A stretch of DNA of 64,000 nucleotides from Streptomyces sp. RKND-216 (GTDB lineage: Bacteria; Actinomycetota; Actinomycetes; Streptomycetales; Streptomycetaceae): assembly GCF_004795255.1 (NCBI RefSeq), contig NZ_SSBQ01000002.1, forward strand, positions 415,001 through 479,000. The letters run 5' to 3'. The notes beneath the pieces are model-generated. The model was not told the origin of the DNA. It did not search any database and worked only from the letters and a program-made list of their open reading frames with translations. Positions 46,515 through 56,206 of this stretch are shown piece by piece (within the stretch, counting starts at the first letter, position 1; each line of letters starts with the position of its first letter). The position numbers and the translations under genes were made by a program.

Positions 46515-48858
46515 ATGACGACGGAAATCACCCGTCTTCATGGCCGCCTCGCCGACCGCCCCTCACGCGCCGAGGAGCTGTTCCCCCTCGTCGCGGAGCT
46601 GACCCGGCTCTCCGGCGGTCCGCCGCCGATATCGGACGGGTTCGTCCGCGGCTGGGTGCGGGGCCGGTCCTCGGTGCGCCGCCGCGACGCCCGGGACACG
46701 CTGACGGCCCGCCTGCGCCTCGACCCGTTCCTCACCGCGCTGGTGCCCCGGCTGTTCGAGGCGCAGGACGCGGGCGCCGTACTGGCGCAGTTCGGATGGT
46801 CCGAGCCGCTCGCCGCGCTGGCGGGTGAGGGCGTGCTCGACCGTGCGGCCCTGCTGGACGGTGCGGTGGCCCGCCTGCTGCGCGGGGACCGGCCGGGGAA
46901 CCTGCGGTTCTTTCGCGACCTGCTCACCGCGCTGGCCCCGGGCGACGACGAACTGGCCGCGCGCGAACGGGACTGGGTGCGGCTCGCGGCCGACGCGCCG
47001 ACCGCCATGGCGGACGACGCGCAGCGGACGCTGCGCCGGCTGTGGGAAGCCCGGCGGCTGGCGGCGGAGTCGCTGGCGGAGGCGTCCCGAGGGGTGCTCT
47101 TCCGCAGCGAACGGAGGCTGGTGTGCGCACAGTTGGTGCTGCTGGGCAAGGCGATGAGCCGTGACCCGAAGGCCGTATCCGTGCTGCTCCCCGTCACCAC
47201 CGAGGCGTTCGGCCACCCGGACGCCGAGGTCCAGGAGCGGGCGCTGGGGCTGGCCGCCCGGCACTGGCGGAAGACGGACCCCGCGGCACGGTCCGAGATG
47301 GCGTCCGCCGCCGCGCTGCTGGGCCCCTCGCTCCGCCGCCGCGCCGCCGAGCAGTTCGGCGGGGTCGCGGAGGTACCGGAGGAGGAACCGCACGAGGAGC
47401 TGCTGCCGCCCGCGCCGGAACCCGCGCGCGGCCCCCGCGCCGGAGACGGTGGACGAACTGGTCGAGGAGGTCGCGGCGGCGTCGAACCGCGGCTGGACGC
47501 CGGCCGGCGTCCCCGCGTTCGAGCGCGTGCTGGACGGCCTCGTCCGGCACGCCCACCGGGACCGGGCGGGGCTGGCTGAGGCGCTGCGCCCGGTCTGGGC
47601 GAGGCAGCGCCTCGCCCGCGAACGGCTGCTGCGGCATTCCGGGAGCTGGGGCGTCGCGGAGGCGGTCGCCGCGGTGGTCAGCGAACTCTCCCCCAGGGAC
47701 CTGCGCAAACCCGCCACGGGAGCGGGGCACTACGACGCCCCCACCGCGGTACGGGCCGTGCGGGTGCGCGAGGCCGCCGCCGGCATCCTCGCGGGAGGGA
47801 TACCGATGCTGCTGGCCGCTCCCGACGGGGAGAGCGGCGTCGTGGAACCGGACATTCTGCTGGAGCGGCTGCGGACATACCGGCGGCTCGGCCTGCGGCC
47901 GGGCGCCGCGGACTTCGACCAGGCCCTGCTGCGGGTGCGTCCGGACGCCCGGTGGGCGCCCGCCGGCGAGCTGGGCGGGCGGGCCGGCAGACGGCTGGCC
48001 GCCTGGCTGGCGAACGGCGGACTCCCCGCACCGGTGAGCGCACGTGTCGACGAGCCGGAGCGGGTGCACCGGCGCAACACGTGGTACACGGAGGTGAGTC
48101 CGCGCCGCATCCTCGTCCGGGACGAGGGCCTGCCGACCGGGCGCGGCGACGGTTTCCACGCGGTCTTCGACCGGATCGGCGCCGCAACCCCCTCGGCCAC
48201 GGGCCGCTACGGGCACGGGGCGGAGTCGGCTGCGTGGCTCGGCGTCCTGCCGTGGCACCGTGAAGCCGTCGCCGCCCGGCGGCTCGCCACGCTGGCCGCA
48301 TGCGCCGACAGCGGCGCCCGTACGACCGCCCGGGACCTGCCGGCCCTCGCCGAGGCGGAGGCGGCCCCCGAGGGCACGGCAGGGCTCGCGCTGCACCTCG
48401 CGCTGGCGTACGGCCTGGGCGCTGGGCATGCGGAGGACCGCCTCGCGGCGGTGGACGCACTGCTCGTCCTGGCCGCACGGCGGCAGTTGAACCCGGAGAC
48501 GCTGGGCGGCGAGCTCGGCACGCTGGTCGGGATCGGGTCGGTTAAGGGCAACCGGCTGACGTCGGCGCTGCGTTCGCTGGCGGCGACGGGCGCGTACCGC
48601 ACGGCGTGGTCGGTGCTGCGGCCCGTGCTGCCGGTGGTGCTGGCGGGCGAGGTGCCGCACCGCAACGCGGGCGAACTGCTGGGGCTGGCGGCGGACTGCG
48701 CCGAGCGCCGTCGTCCGGCGGGCGACACCGTGGTGGGGCTGGACGCCGTCGCCTCCGCCGGCGGGTCGTCGCGCCGGGTGCGGGAGGCGCGTCGCCTGCG
48801 GGACGCGCTCCGGCCGAGACAGTCGGGGGAGCCGGGGGAGGTGGTGGCCGTCGCGTGA
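46515..48858 (+). pseudogene. DUF6493-family protein, split by a frameshift
   Basis: From ATG 46515 the protein runs as LHGRLADRPSRAEELFPLVAEL and so on through an all-helical repeat region (EPLAALAGEGVLDRAALLDGAVARLLRG, NLRFFRDLLTALAPGDDE) to EEEPHEELLPPAP near 47420. The next frame then resumes at APAPETVDELVEEVAAASNRGWTP and continues to a stop at 48858. One extra base (or two lost) in the GC-rich run at 47421-47445 breaks it; the combined length is about 780 aa. DUF6493 proteins are helical repeat proteins, often beside SWIM zinc-finger and MoxR/VWA genes, none of which is here. It may be intact in the organism if this is a sequence error. Confidence 0.7.
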
Positions 48859-48890
48859 CGCGGTGGCCCGGGCGGGGCGCCCGGGGCGGC

Positions 48891-49376
48891 TCAGGTGCGG
48901 CCGGTGTCCTCCTGGGCCTCCTCCAGAGCCTCCGAGGGCGGCATCCAGTCGGCGAGGACGACGGTGAACCCGGCGCGGCGGTACGCGTCGCAGACCAGCC
49001 GGTCGTCGTCGACGACGATCTCGACGCTGCGGCGGCGCGCCACCCGCTGGAGAAGCCGCGGTTTGGTGATGCGGGCCGGGCGGCGGTCGGTGTCGTCGCG
49101 CATCCACAGCTCGCCGGCGGGCAGCCCCTGCGCGGCGAGCCAGTCCTCGGTGTCCCGGCGGCAGCGCTCGGGCCGGCCGGTGACATAGCCGAGGTCGCAG
49201 CGCTCGGCCCAGTCCCGGGCGAGCGCGATGCCGTCGGACAGCGGAGGGTCGTCCACGGCGGCGCGGAAGAAGGCGTCCCAGTCGCGCGGCGCGGAGGCGA
49301 CGTGGTGCAGCCGGTGCCGGGTGTCGGAAAGGGTGCCGTCCAGGTCGAACACCGCGAGCGGCCGCTTCTCCGTCAT
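48891..49376 (-). CDS. HAD-superfamily phosphatase (polynucleotide kinase 3'-phosphatase-like)
   Basis: 161 aa. HAD motif I is FDLDGTLSDTRHRLHHV with both catalytic Asp residues, motif II Ser/Thr is in LGYVTGRPERC, a Lys is in ARITKPRLLQ, and motif IV is EIVVDDDRLVCDAYRRAG. The layout with RH-rich segments and WMRDDTDRRPA resembles the phosphatase half of T4 Pnkp-like proteins. It would remove phosphate from nucleic acid ends or a small substrate. It is divergent from fdhD. Confidence 0.83.
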   Translation of the reverse strand: MTEKRPLAVFDLDGTLSDTRHRLHHVASAPRDWDAFFRAAVDDPPLSDGIALARDWAERCDLGYVTGRPERCRRDTEDWLAAQGLPAGELWMRDDTDRRPARITKPRLLQRVARRRSVEIVVDDDRLVCDAYRRAGFTVVLADWMPPSEALEEAQEDTGRT

Positions 49377-49490
49377 CGGGCCAGCCTAGTCGCCGCCCCG
49401 GTCCACCGCGCGGCGGTCCGGCGCACCGCGCGAACCGGGCGTTCCGGTTCGCCGCGCGGCGGGCACGGGCACCCGTGCGGGAGAATGACC

Positions 49491-49520
49491 GCAGGCCACC
49501 GCAGGCCACCGCAGGCCACA
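49491..49520. repeat. Three tandem copies of a 10-bp unit
   Basis: GCAGGCCACC occurs at 49491, 49501 and, with one change, 49511. It lies just upstream of the fdhD ribosome site (GAGGAGGAGG) and might form part of its 5' leader. Confidence 0.75.
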
Positions 49521-49541
49521 CGAGGAGGAGGAACCGCCGCC

Positions 49542-50399
49542 ATGGGACGGGTCACCGCACGACACCGCGTCGTCCGCATCCGGGACGGCGCCGTCTCGGA
49601 ACGGCCGGACACGCTGGTGGTCGAGGAGCCGCTGGAGATCCGGCTGAACGGGCGGCGGCTGGCGGTGACCATGCGCACCCCCGGCGACGACTTCGCGCTG
49701 GCGGCGGGCTTCCTGGTCAGCGAGGGCGTGGTCGCCGCCGCGGGCGAGGTCGCGCACATCCGCTACTGCGCGGGCGCGACCGAGGACGGCGCGAACACCT
49801 ACAACGTCGTCGACGTGCGGCTGGCGGACGGCGTCCCGGTGCCGGAGGTCTCGCTGGAACGGAACGTCTACACCACTTCCTCCTGCGGCCTGTGCGGGAA
49901 GGCGAGCCTGGAGGCCGTGCGCACCACCGCGCGCTGGCGGCCCGAGCAGGGCTCGGCGGCGCCGCTGCACCTCACGCCCGCGGTCCTCAGCGGCCTGCCG
50001 GACACCCTGCGCTCCGCGCAGCGCGTCTTCGACCGCACCGGCGGGCTGCACGCGGCCGCGCTGTTCTCCCCCGCCGGTGAGCTGCTCGACCTACGGGAGG
50101 ACGTGGGCCGGCACAACGCGGTGGACAAGCTGGTCGGCCGCGCACTGCGCGAAGGGCTCCTGCCGCTGGCGGGAGCAGTGCTGATGGTGTCCGGGCGGGC
50201 GTCGTTCGAGCTGGTTCAGAAGGCCGTGATGGCGGGCATCCCGGCGCTGGCCGCCGTGTCCGCACCCTCGTCGCTGGCCGTGGAGCTGGCGGACGAGACG
50301 GGCATGACCCTCGTCGGCTTCCTGCGCGGCAGCTCGATGAACGTCTACGCCGGTGCCGGACGGCTGGAGCCGCTGCCGGTTCAGTCGCCGGCCCCGTAG
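49542..50399 (+). CDS. fdhD: FdhD sulfurtransferase for formate dehydrogenase molybdenum cofactor
   Basis: 285 aa from ATG 49542, with GAGGAGGAGG upstream. FdhD moves sulfur from IscS to the molybdenum cofactor of formate dehydrogenase. Hallmarks are EEPLEIRLNGRRLAVTMRTPGDDFALAAGFLVSEG, the reactive CxxC in YTTSSCGLCGKASL, and REDVGRHNAVDKLVG then MVSGRASFELVQKAVMAGIP. No formate dehydrogenase gene lies in this window. Confidence 0.95.
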   Translation: MGRVTARHRVVRIRDGAVSERPDTLVVEEPLEIRLNGRRLAVTMRTPGDDFALAAGFLVSEGVVAAAGEVAHIRYCAGATEDGANTYNVVDVRLADGVPVPEVSLERNVYTTSSCGLCGKASLEAVRTTARWRPEQGSAAPLHLTPAVLSGLPDTLRSAQRVFDRTGGLHAAALFSPAGELLDLREDVGRHNAVDKLVGRALREGLLPLAGAVLMVSGRASFELVQKAVMAGIPALAAVSAPSSLAVELADETGMTLVGFLRGSSMNVYAGAGRLEPLPVQSPAP

Positions 50400-51265
50400 C
50401 CCCAGGTCTCGGCGAGGCGCGCCAGCCGCGGCGGCAGGCCGTCGAGGGTGGCGCCGCTGCGCGCGGGCTGGATCCGCCCGGACCGGATGTTGCTGCTCCA
50501 GTCGCCGATGTGCGGACGGAACGCGCCGTGGTCGCGGCTTCCGTAGTCGAGCATGCCCGCCTCCCATTCGACGCCGAGGTGCCGGCAGATCTCCCGGGTG
50601 ACCTTCTCCGGCTCCGCGGTGAGTTCCTCGTAGCGCACGGTCAGGCCGGTGAGGCTCTGCCGGGCCTCCTCCAGCCGTTCCGCGTACGCGAGCACCTCGT
50701 CGTGGATCTGCGCCGGGTCCGGGTCCTGACGGCGGTTGACCAGCGAGCTGACGATCGCCGCCGGATGGCGCAGCAGGAACAGGTAGCGCGCCTGCGGCCA
50801 GCAGCGGTCCAGCCGGGGCCAGATCAGCGTGTTGGGCGGGGTCTTGTCGACGATCAGGCTCTTGCCGCTGCGCTCCAGCTCCAGATGCAGCACGCGGTCC
50901 CACAGCAGGTGCTCCAGCTCCTCCTTGTCCAGTTCCAGTTCGCGCATCGCGCCCGGGGTGAAGTCGCGGCCCATCCGCACGTGCACGGTGCGCAGATGCA
51001 TCTCGTGCGGGGCGCGGATTCGCGAGTGGCTGTTGAGCAGGACCCGCAGCAGGGTGGAGCCCGAACGCACCGGGGAGAGCAGGAAAACCGGCGACGCGAC
51101 CAGCCGGCCGGCGTGCGGCGCGACGTACCCTTTCTCCTCTCGGTCGGGGCGGGCGGGGGGCCGGGGCCGCACGGCTGCTCCGCCGGGGGGCCGCAGCGCC
51201 TCGGCGAGCAGCCGGCCCCGGCGCCGCAGTCCCTTGCCGACGGTCTGTGTGCGCGGGTCCCGCAT
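50381..51265 (-). CDS. Sulfotransferase-family protein
   Basis: 294 aa from ATG 51265. The PAPS 5'-phosphosulfate loop is VFLLSPVRSGSTLLRVLLNSH, and the 3'-phosphate region is ARYLFLLRHPAAIVSSLV. A C-terminal Trp-rich segment (HIGDWSSNIRSGRI) completes the fold. It would transfer a sulfate group from PAPS to an acceptor, or be a related stf0-like enzyme. The 3' end overlaps fdhD by 19 bases (converging genes). Confidence 0.83.
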   Translation of the reverse strand: MRDPRTQTVGKGLRRRGRLLAEALRPPGGAAVRPRPPARPDREEKGYVAPHAGRLVASPVFLLSPVRSGSTLLRVLLNSHSRIRAPHEMHLRTVHVRMGRDFTPGAMRELELDKEELEHLLWDRVLHLELERSGKSLIVDKTPPNTLIWPRLDRCWPQARYLFLLRHPAAIVSSLVNRRQDPDPAQIHDEVLAYAERLEEARQSLTGLTVRYEELTAEPEKVTREICRHLGVEWEAGMLDYGSRDHGAFRPHIGDWSSNIRSGRIQPARSGATLDGLPPRLARLAETWGYGAGD

Positions 51266-51711
51266 GCTGCTGGCGCCTTTCTGGAGTGAACGTCCTGCCG
51301 GGGGCGGGACGGGCCCCGCCCTCGGGGCTCGGCGTCCCTCTCCGCGGCCCTCCTGGCCGTGGGACCCCTCGTGCCGCCATCCCACGGCATGCGGGCGAAC
51401 GGACGGTGTCGGAGAGACGGCTGTACGGCGTCCCGCAGCCGTCCGCCCCGCGAAGGCCCAGCACCGGCTGGTCCCGGGACGGCCCGGCGCGCCCTCCCCG
51501 GGCCCGGGTGGCCGGGATGCATCGCTGGCCCGGACCGCGTGGAGGAGGTTCGGTGCAGATGTCGTCGGTGAGCGGCAACGCCCTGGCAGTGCACCGGCCG
51601 ATGTGACCAGAATTGCCCCACCCCCCTGCTCCGCGGCTCCTCCCGCGGAGCGTCGGGTATCGGATACGGTCGCCACGCCTGTGCTGCCCTGCACTTGGAG
51701 GAGCGGAACCC
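51266..51711. other. Intergenic region between sulfotransferase and acyl-CoA ligase
   Basis: 446 bases without a gene. A short inverted repeat CCGTGGGA/TCCCACGG lies at 51357-51387. The two divergent promoters should be here, but no clear -35/-10 pair stands out in this GC-rich DNA. Confidence 0.4.
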
Positions 51712-53538
51712 TTGCGCGAGATCACCGTCCCCGCCGTGGTGACGGAGCCGCAGGTCGGCGGACTGGCGGATGCCGTCTTCGACAACGCCGCTGCGGACCC
51801 GGACCGGGTCGCCCTGGCCCGCAAGGACGAGGACGGTGTGTGGCGCGACGTGACCGCGGGCGCGTTCCGCGATCAGGTGCTCGCGCTCGCGAAGGGCCTC
51901 CTGGCACAGGGGGTGCGGTTCGGCGACCGGGTCGCGATCATGTCGCGCACGCGGTACGAGTGGACGCTCTTCGACTTCGCGCTGTGGACCGTCGGCGCGC
52001 AGCCCGTCCCGGTGTACCCGACGTCCTCCGCGGAGCAGGTGTACTGGATGCTGCACGACGCGGGCGTGTCCGCGGCGGTCGTGGAGCACGAGGACCACGC
52101 CATGACGATCGGGTCGGTGGTGGACCGGCTGCCGGGCCTGGGCCGGCTGTGGCAGCTGGACGCGGGCGCCGAGGCGGAGCTGACGGCCGCCGGGGCGCAT
52201 CTGGGCGACGAGGTGGTGCACCGGCACCGGTTGGCGCTCACCCCGGACACCGTGGCGACCGTCATCTACACCTCCGGCACCACGGGACGGCCCAAGGGGT
52301 GCGTGCTCACGCACGCCAACTTCATGGCCGAGACGGACAACATCGTCACCCGCTACGAGCCGGTGTTCCGCTCCCGGCCCGGCGACGAGGCGGCGACCCT
52401 GCTCTTCCTGCCGCTCGCGCACGTCTTCGGCAGGATGGTGGAGGTGGCGGCGATCCGCGGGCGGGTGCGGCTCGGCCACCAGCCGAACCTGAACGCGGCC
52501 GCGCTGCTGCCCGACCTGGAGGCGTTCCGCCCGACGTTCATCCTCGCCGTCCCCTACATCTTCGAGCGGGTCTTCGGGGCGGCCCGGCGGAAGGCGGAGC
52601 TGGAGGGCAGGGCCACGGCGTTCGACAAGGCCGTCGACGTGGCCGTCCGGTACGCGGAGGCGGCCGAGCAGCGCGCGTTCGGCAAAGGGCCGGGGCCCGG
52701 CGCCGGGCTGCGGGTGCAGCACCAGTTCTTCGACAAGGTCGTGTACGGCAAGCTGCGGGCCGCGCTGGGCGGCAGGTGCGTGCACGCGATGTCGGGCGGC
52801 AGCGCGATGGAGAGGCGGCTGGGGCTGTTCTTCGACGGAGCGGGGGTGCGCATCTTCGAGGGGTACGGCCTGACCGAGACCACGGCCGCGGCGACGGCGA
52901 ACCCGCCCGAGCAGACCCGGTTCGGGACGGTGGGCAGGCCCGTTCCCGGCACCACCGTGCGCATCGCGGACGACGGCGAGGTGTGGCTGCGCGGCGGCCA
53001 GGTCTTCGGCGGCTACCTGAACAACCCGCAGGCCACCGCGGCGACGCTGCACGACGGCTGGCTGGCCAGCGGCGACCTCGGGCACCTGGACGAGGACGGG
53101 TACCTGACGATCACCGGCCGGAAGAAGGAGGTGCTGGTGACCTCCGGCGGCAAGACCGTCTCACCGGTCGCGCTGGAGGACCGGGTACGCGCGCACCCGT
53201 TGGTCGGGCAGTGCATCGTGGTGGGCAACGACCGGCCGTACGTGTCGGCGCTGGTCACCCTGGACGCGGAGGCCGTGGAGCACTGGCTCGCCATGCGGCA
53301 CAAGCCGCGGATGGGCCCGGCGGAGCTGGTGCGCGACCCCGATCTGGAGACGGAGATCCGGCGGGCCGTGGTGGCGGCCAACACGCAGGTGTCCAAGCCC
53401 GAGTCGATCCGCACCTTCCGCATCCTGGCGGCGCAGTTCACCGAGGAGGAGGGCATGCTGACGCCGTCCCTGAAACTGAGGCGGAACGCGATCGAGAAGG
53501 CGTACGCGGTCGAGATCGAGGCCCTGTACCAGGGGTGA
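51712..53538 (+). CDS. Long-chain fatty acid-CoA ligase (AMP-forming)
   Basis: 608 aa. The start is TTG 51712, placed by GGAGGAGCGG upstream and by the MREITVPAVV opening typical of this group. It is an ANL-superfamily enzyme: ATP loop VIYTSGTTGRPKGCVLTH, A5 motif YGLTETTAAATANPP, and C-terminal hinge and Lys motif GYLTITGRKKEVLVTSGGKTVSP. It activates fatty acids as acyl-AMP, then acyl-CoA. TTG starts are rare, so the site is worth noting. The TTG codes for fMet. Confidence 0.9.
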   Translation: MREITVPAVVTEPQVGGLADAVFDNAAADPDRVALARKDEDGVWRDVTAGAFRDQVLALAKGLLAQGVRFGDRVAIMSRTRYEWTLFDFALWTVGAQPVPVYPTSSAEQVYWMLHDAGVSAAVVEHEDHAMTIGSVVDRLPGLGRLWQLDAGAEAELTAAGAHLGDEVVHRHRLALTPDTVATVIYTSGTTGRPKGCVLTHANFMAETDNIVTRYEPVFRSRPGDEAATLLFLPLAHVFGRMVEVAAIRGRVRLGHQPNLNAAALLPDLEAFRPTFILAVPYIFERVFGAARRKAELEGRATAFDKAVDVAVRYAEAAEQRAFGKGPGPGAGLRVQHQFFDKVVYGKLRAALGGRCVHAMSGGSAMERRLGLFFDGAGVRIFEGYGLTETTAAATANPPEQTRFGTVGRPVPGTTVRIADDGEVWLRGGQVFGGYLNNPQATAATLHDGWLASGDLGHLDEDGYLTITGRKKEVLVTSGGKTVSPVALEDRVRAHPLVGQCIVVGNDRPYVSALVTLDAEAVEHWLAMRHKPRMGPAELVRDPDLETEIRRAVVAANTQVSKPESIRTFRILAAQFTEEEGMLTPSLKLRRNAIEKAYAVEIEALYQG

Positions 53539-53657
53539 CCTCACACCCGGTGCGGGCGGAGGGCCGGCGGGTGACGGGTGCGGGACGCGGGAATGTGCGG
53601 CGGCCGGTGATCGTTGGCCTCAGGAGAACGCACAGCCGACTCGTTAGGACGCAACCG

Positions 53658-54500
53658 GTGACCACCCCCACCGTTCCCACCCTCACTCTGAACAACGGCG
53701 TCGAGATGCCCCAGCTCGGCTTCGGCGTGTGGCAGGTGCCCGACGACGAGGCGGCCGACGCGGTCGGCGCCGCGCTCGAGGCCGGGTACCGCAGCATCGA
53801 CACCGCCGCGATCTACGAGAACGAGAAGGGCACCGGGCGCGCGCTGGCCGCCTCCGGCATTCCGCGTGAGGACCTGTTCGTCACGACCAAGCTGTGGAAC
53901 AGCGAGCAGGGCTACGACGCGACGCTCCGCGCCTTCGACGCCTCACTGGCCCGCCTCGGCCTGGAGCACGTCGACCTGTACCTCATCCACTGGCCGGTGC
54001 CCGAGCAGGATCGGTACGTCGACACCTGGAAGGCCTTCGAGCGCATCCTGGCCGACGGCCGCGCCCGCGCCGTCGGCGTGTCGAATTTCAACCCGGCCCA
54101 CCTCCAGCGGGTGATCGACGAGACCGCCACCGTGCCGGCGCTCAACCAGATCGAGCTGCACCCGCGGCTCCAGCAGCCCGTTCCCCGCGCCTTCCACGCC
54201 GACCACGGCATCGCCACCGAGGCCTGGTCGCCGCTGGGCCAGGGGAAGGACCTGCTGCAGGACCCGGTGCTCGGCGGGATCGCGCGGAAGCACGGTGTCA
54301 CGGTCGCGCAGGTCGTGCTGCGCTGGCACCTCCAGACGGGCAACGTGGTGATCCCGAAGTCGGTCACCCCCTCCCGCATCCGGGAGAACATCGACGTGTT
54401 CGGGTTCGAGCTGGACGCGGAGGACCGGGAGCGGATCGCCGCCCTGGATGCGGGAGCCCGCCTGGGGCCGGACCCGGACACCATGAACTGGCTGGGCTGA
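53658..54500 (+). CDS. Aldo/keto reductase (2,5-diketogluconate reductase-like)
   Basis: 280 aa from GTG 53658. AKR5-type tetrad: Asp and Tyr in YRSIDTAAIYENEKGTG, Lys in FVTTKLWN and His in LYLIHWPVP; the cofactor loop is VVIPKSVTPSRIRENIDVF. It reduces aldehydes or ketones with NADPH; the physiological substrate is not readable. It stands alone, and a strong terminator follows. Confidence 0.92.
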   Translation: MTTPTVPTLTLNNGVEMPQLGFGVWQVPDDEAADAVGAALEAGYRSIDTAAIYENEKGTGRALAASGIPREDLFVTTKLWNSEQGYDATLRAFDASLARLGLEHVDLYLIHWPVPEQDRYVDTWKAFERILADGRARAVGVSNFNPAHLQRVIDETATVPALNQIELHPRLQQPVPRAFHADHGIATEAWSPLGQGKDLLQDPVLGGIARKHGVTVAQVVLRWHLQTGNVVIPKSVTPSRIRENIDVFGFELDAEDRERIAALDAGARLGPDPDTMNWLG

Positions 54501-54533
54501 CTCCTCCCCCACCGGCCCGCCCGGCCCGGACCC

Positions 54534-54578
54534 CACGACGCCACGGCCGCCGCTGCGCTCGGCGGCCGTGGCGTCGTG
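54534..54578 (+). terminator. Very strong hairpin terminator
   Basis: Perfect 18-bp arms CACGACGCCACGGCCGCC and GGCGGCCGTGGCGTCGTG with a 9-base loop, 33 bases after the aldo/keto reductase. It insulates the sigK promoter that follows. Confidence 0.88.
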
Positions 54579-54588
54579 CTGCCGCGAC

Positions 54589-54615
54589 CAATCCACGCAG
54601 GCGGCGGCGACGAAT
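54589..54615 (+). promoter_or_regulatory. SigK-like promoter upstream of sigK
   Basis: CAATCC (54589-54594), 15-bp spacer, ACGAAT (54610-54615). It resembles the mycobacterial SigK consensus (CCATCC, 16-17 bp, CCGAAT) and shares the extended GACCAATCC with the site before the molybdoenzyme gene, so sigK is probably autoregulated. Confidence 0.5.
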
Positions 54616-54733
54616 CAAGCACGTCACGCGCAGGACTCGGCGCCCTCCGGGCCGCCGGCAACACGGAGGAACACATGGCAGCTGCCGCTCCGCCCCGACC
54701 GCCGCGACCGGCCCGGCCGGAAAGCGGGACTTC

Positions 54734-55321
54734 ATGAGGCACGACGCGCGGCTCACCGACGCCCCCCGGGAGCCGGGTCCCGACCTTCCCGAGCTGCTGG
54801 GACAGGTGGCGCGGGGCGACCAGAAGGCGTTCGCCACCGTCTACGAGGCCGTGGCCGGGCCCGTCATGGGCCTGGTCCGCAGCATTCTGCGGGACCCGGC
54901 GCAGTCCGAGGAGGTCGCGCAGGAGGTGCTGGTGGAGGTCTGGCGGTGCGCCGCGCGCTACCAGCCCGAACGCGGCAGCGCCATGTCCTGGGTGATGACG
55001 CTGGCACACCGCCGGGCCGTGGACCGCGTACGGTCGGCGCAGGCGGCGAGCAACCGGGAGCATCGTGCGGCCCTGCTGGACCGTACGCCCGCGTTCGACG
55101 AGGTCACCGAGCAGGTGGAGGCGCGACTGGAACGCGAGCAGGTGCGCCGCTGCATGCGGACCCTGACCGAGGTCCAGCACGAGTCGGTGACGCTGGCCTA
55201 CTACCGCGGCCATACCTACCGTGAGGTGGCGGAGCTGCTGGCGCTGCCGCTGGGAACGGTGAAGACACGCCTGCGGGACGGACTGATCCGCCTGCGCGAC
55301 TGCCTGGGGGTGAGCGTATGA
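54734..55321 (+). CDS. sigK: ECF sigma factor, SigK type
   Basis: 195 aa from ATG 54734. Region 2 reads VYEAVAGPVMGLVRSILRDPAQSEEVAQEVLVEVWRCAARYQPERGSAMSW, with promoter-melting residues in WVMTLAHRRAVDRVR. Region 4 has HTYREVAELLALPLGTVKTRLRDGLIRLRD. The ERGSAMSWVMTLAHRRAVDRVRS block is characteristic of the SigK group of actinobacteria. The stop overlaps the anti-sigma gene start (ATGA), the usual sigK-rskA coupling. Confidence 0.9.
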   Translation: MRHDARLTDAPREPGPDLPELLGQVARGDQKAFATVYEAVAGPVMGLVRSILRDPAQSEEVAQEVLVEVWRCAARYQPERGSAMSWVMTLAHRRAVDRVRSAQAASNREHRAALLDRTPAFDEVTEQVEARLEREQVRRCMRTLTEVQHESVTLAYYRGHTYREVAELLALPLGTVKTRLRDGLIRLRDCLGVSV

Positions 55322-56076
55322 CCACGGCCGATCTGCACACGCTGACCGGCGCCTACAGCGTTCATGCGCTGCCGGACGCCGAGCGCGAGGAGTTCCAGCG
55401 GCACCTCGGGGCGTGCGAGTCCTGCACGCAGGAGGTGCGCGAGCTGAGCGCGACGGCCGCCAAGCTGGGCCTCGCCTCCGCGCTCACACCGCCTCCGGCG
55501 CTGCGCGAGCGGGTGCTCGCCGAGATCGCCAACGTGCGCCAGGAACCGCCGCAGGTCCCCCGGTCGCACCGGCGGTCCGGCGGCGGGAGTTCCGGCCGGG
55601 TGCGGCGGCTGCCGCGGTTCGCCCTCGCGGCGTCGATCGCCGCGGCGGCGGCGCTCGGCGGTGTCTCCGTCTGGCAGTACCAGCTCGCACAGGACGCGCA
55701 GGAACGAGCCGCGCAGGCCGAACAGCGCGGCGAGACCATCGCCCGGGTACTGGCGGCCGAGGATGCCCGGGTCGCGGTCGGAGAGCTGCCCGACGGCGCC
55801 AGCGGCTCGGTCGTGGTCTCGCGCAGCGAGGACAGGGCCGCGTTCTTCGCCTCCGGGATGCCGGAGGCACCCCAGGGCAAGGTCTACCAGCTCTGGTTCA
55901 GCGACCACGGCACGATGCGGCCGGCCGGCCTCATGGAGTCCGGTGAACGGACCGGGGCCGTGCTGATGGAGGGCCCGGTCGGGGACGCGACCGGGATGGG
56001 CATCACGGTGGAGCCCGCGGGGGGCTCCGAGCAGCCCACGTCGGAACCGGTGGCGCTGATGGAGCTGCCGGCCTGA
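55318..56076 (+). CDS. rskA: Anti-sigma-K factor RskA
   Basis: 252 aa. The cytoplasmic zinc-associated anti-sigma domain has H29-x3-C33-x2-C36 (HLGACESC) within LTGAYSVHALPDAEREEF, a segment shared by RskA proteins. One membrane helix follows at about residues 101-119. The extracellular RskA domain contains LPDGASGSVVVSRSEDRAAFFASGMPEAPQGKVYQLWF, then the last GITVEPAGGSEQPT. It holds SigK until regulated proteolysis releases it. Confidence 0.93.
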   Translation: MTTADLHTLTGAYSVHALPDAEREEFQRHLGACESCTQEVRELSATAAKLGLASALTPPPALRERVLAEIANVRQEPPQVPRSHRRSGGGSSGRVRRLPRFALAASIAAAAALGGVSVWQYQLAQDAQERAAQAEQRGETIARVLAAEDARVAVGELPDGASGSVVVSRSEDRAAFFASGMPEAPQGKVYQLWFSDHGTMRPAGLMESGERTGAVLMEGPVGDATGMGITVEPAGGSEQPTSEPVALMELPA

Positions 56077-56206
56077 CGGCCCTCCCGGGCGGGGCGGGGC
56101 GGACGACCTCTACGGGGGAGCCGTCCGCCCCGCCTCCGTCGCTGCCGGGAGCCCGCAGGGCCACGGGAGCGACGGAGCCCGCAGCAGGCCGGGGCACGAG
56201 AAGGAG

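Noticed and set aside
49491..49520. CRISPR-like repeat
   Set aside because: Three adjacent 10-bp units without spacers are a simple tandem repeat, not an array.
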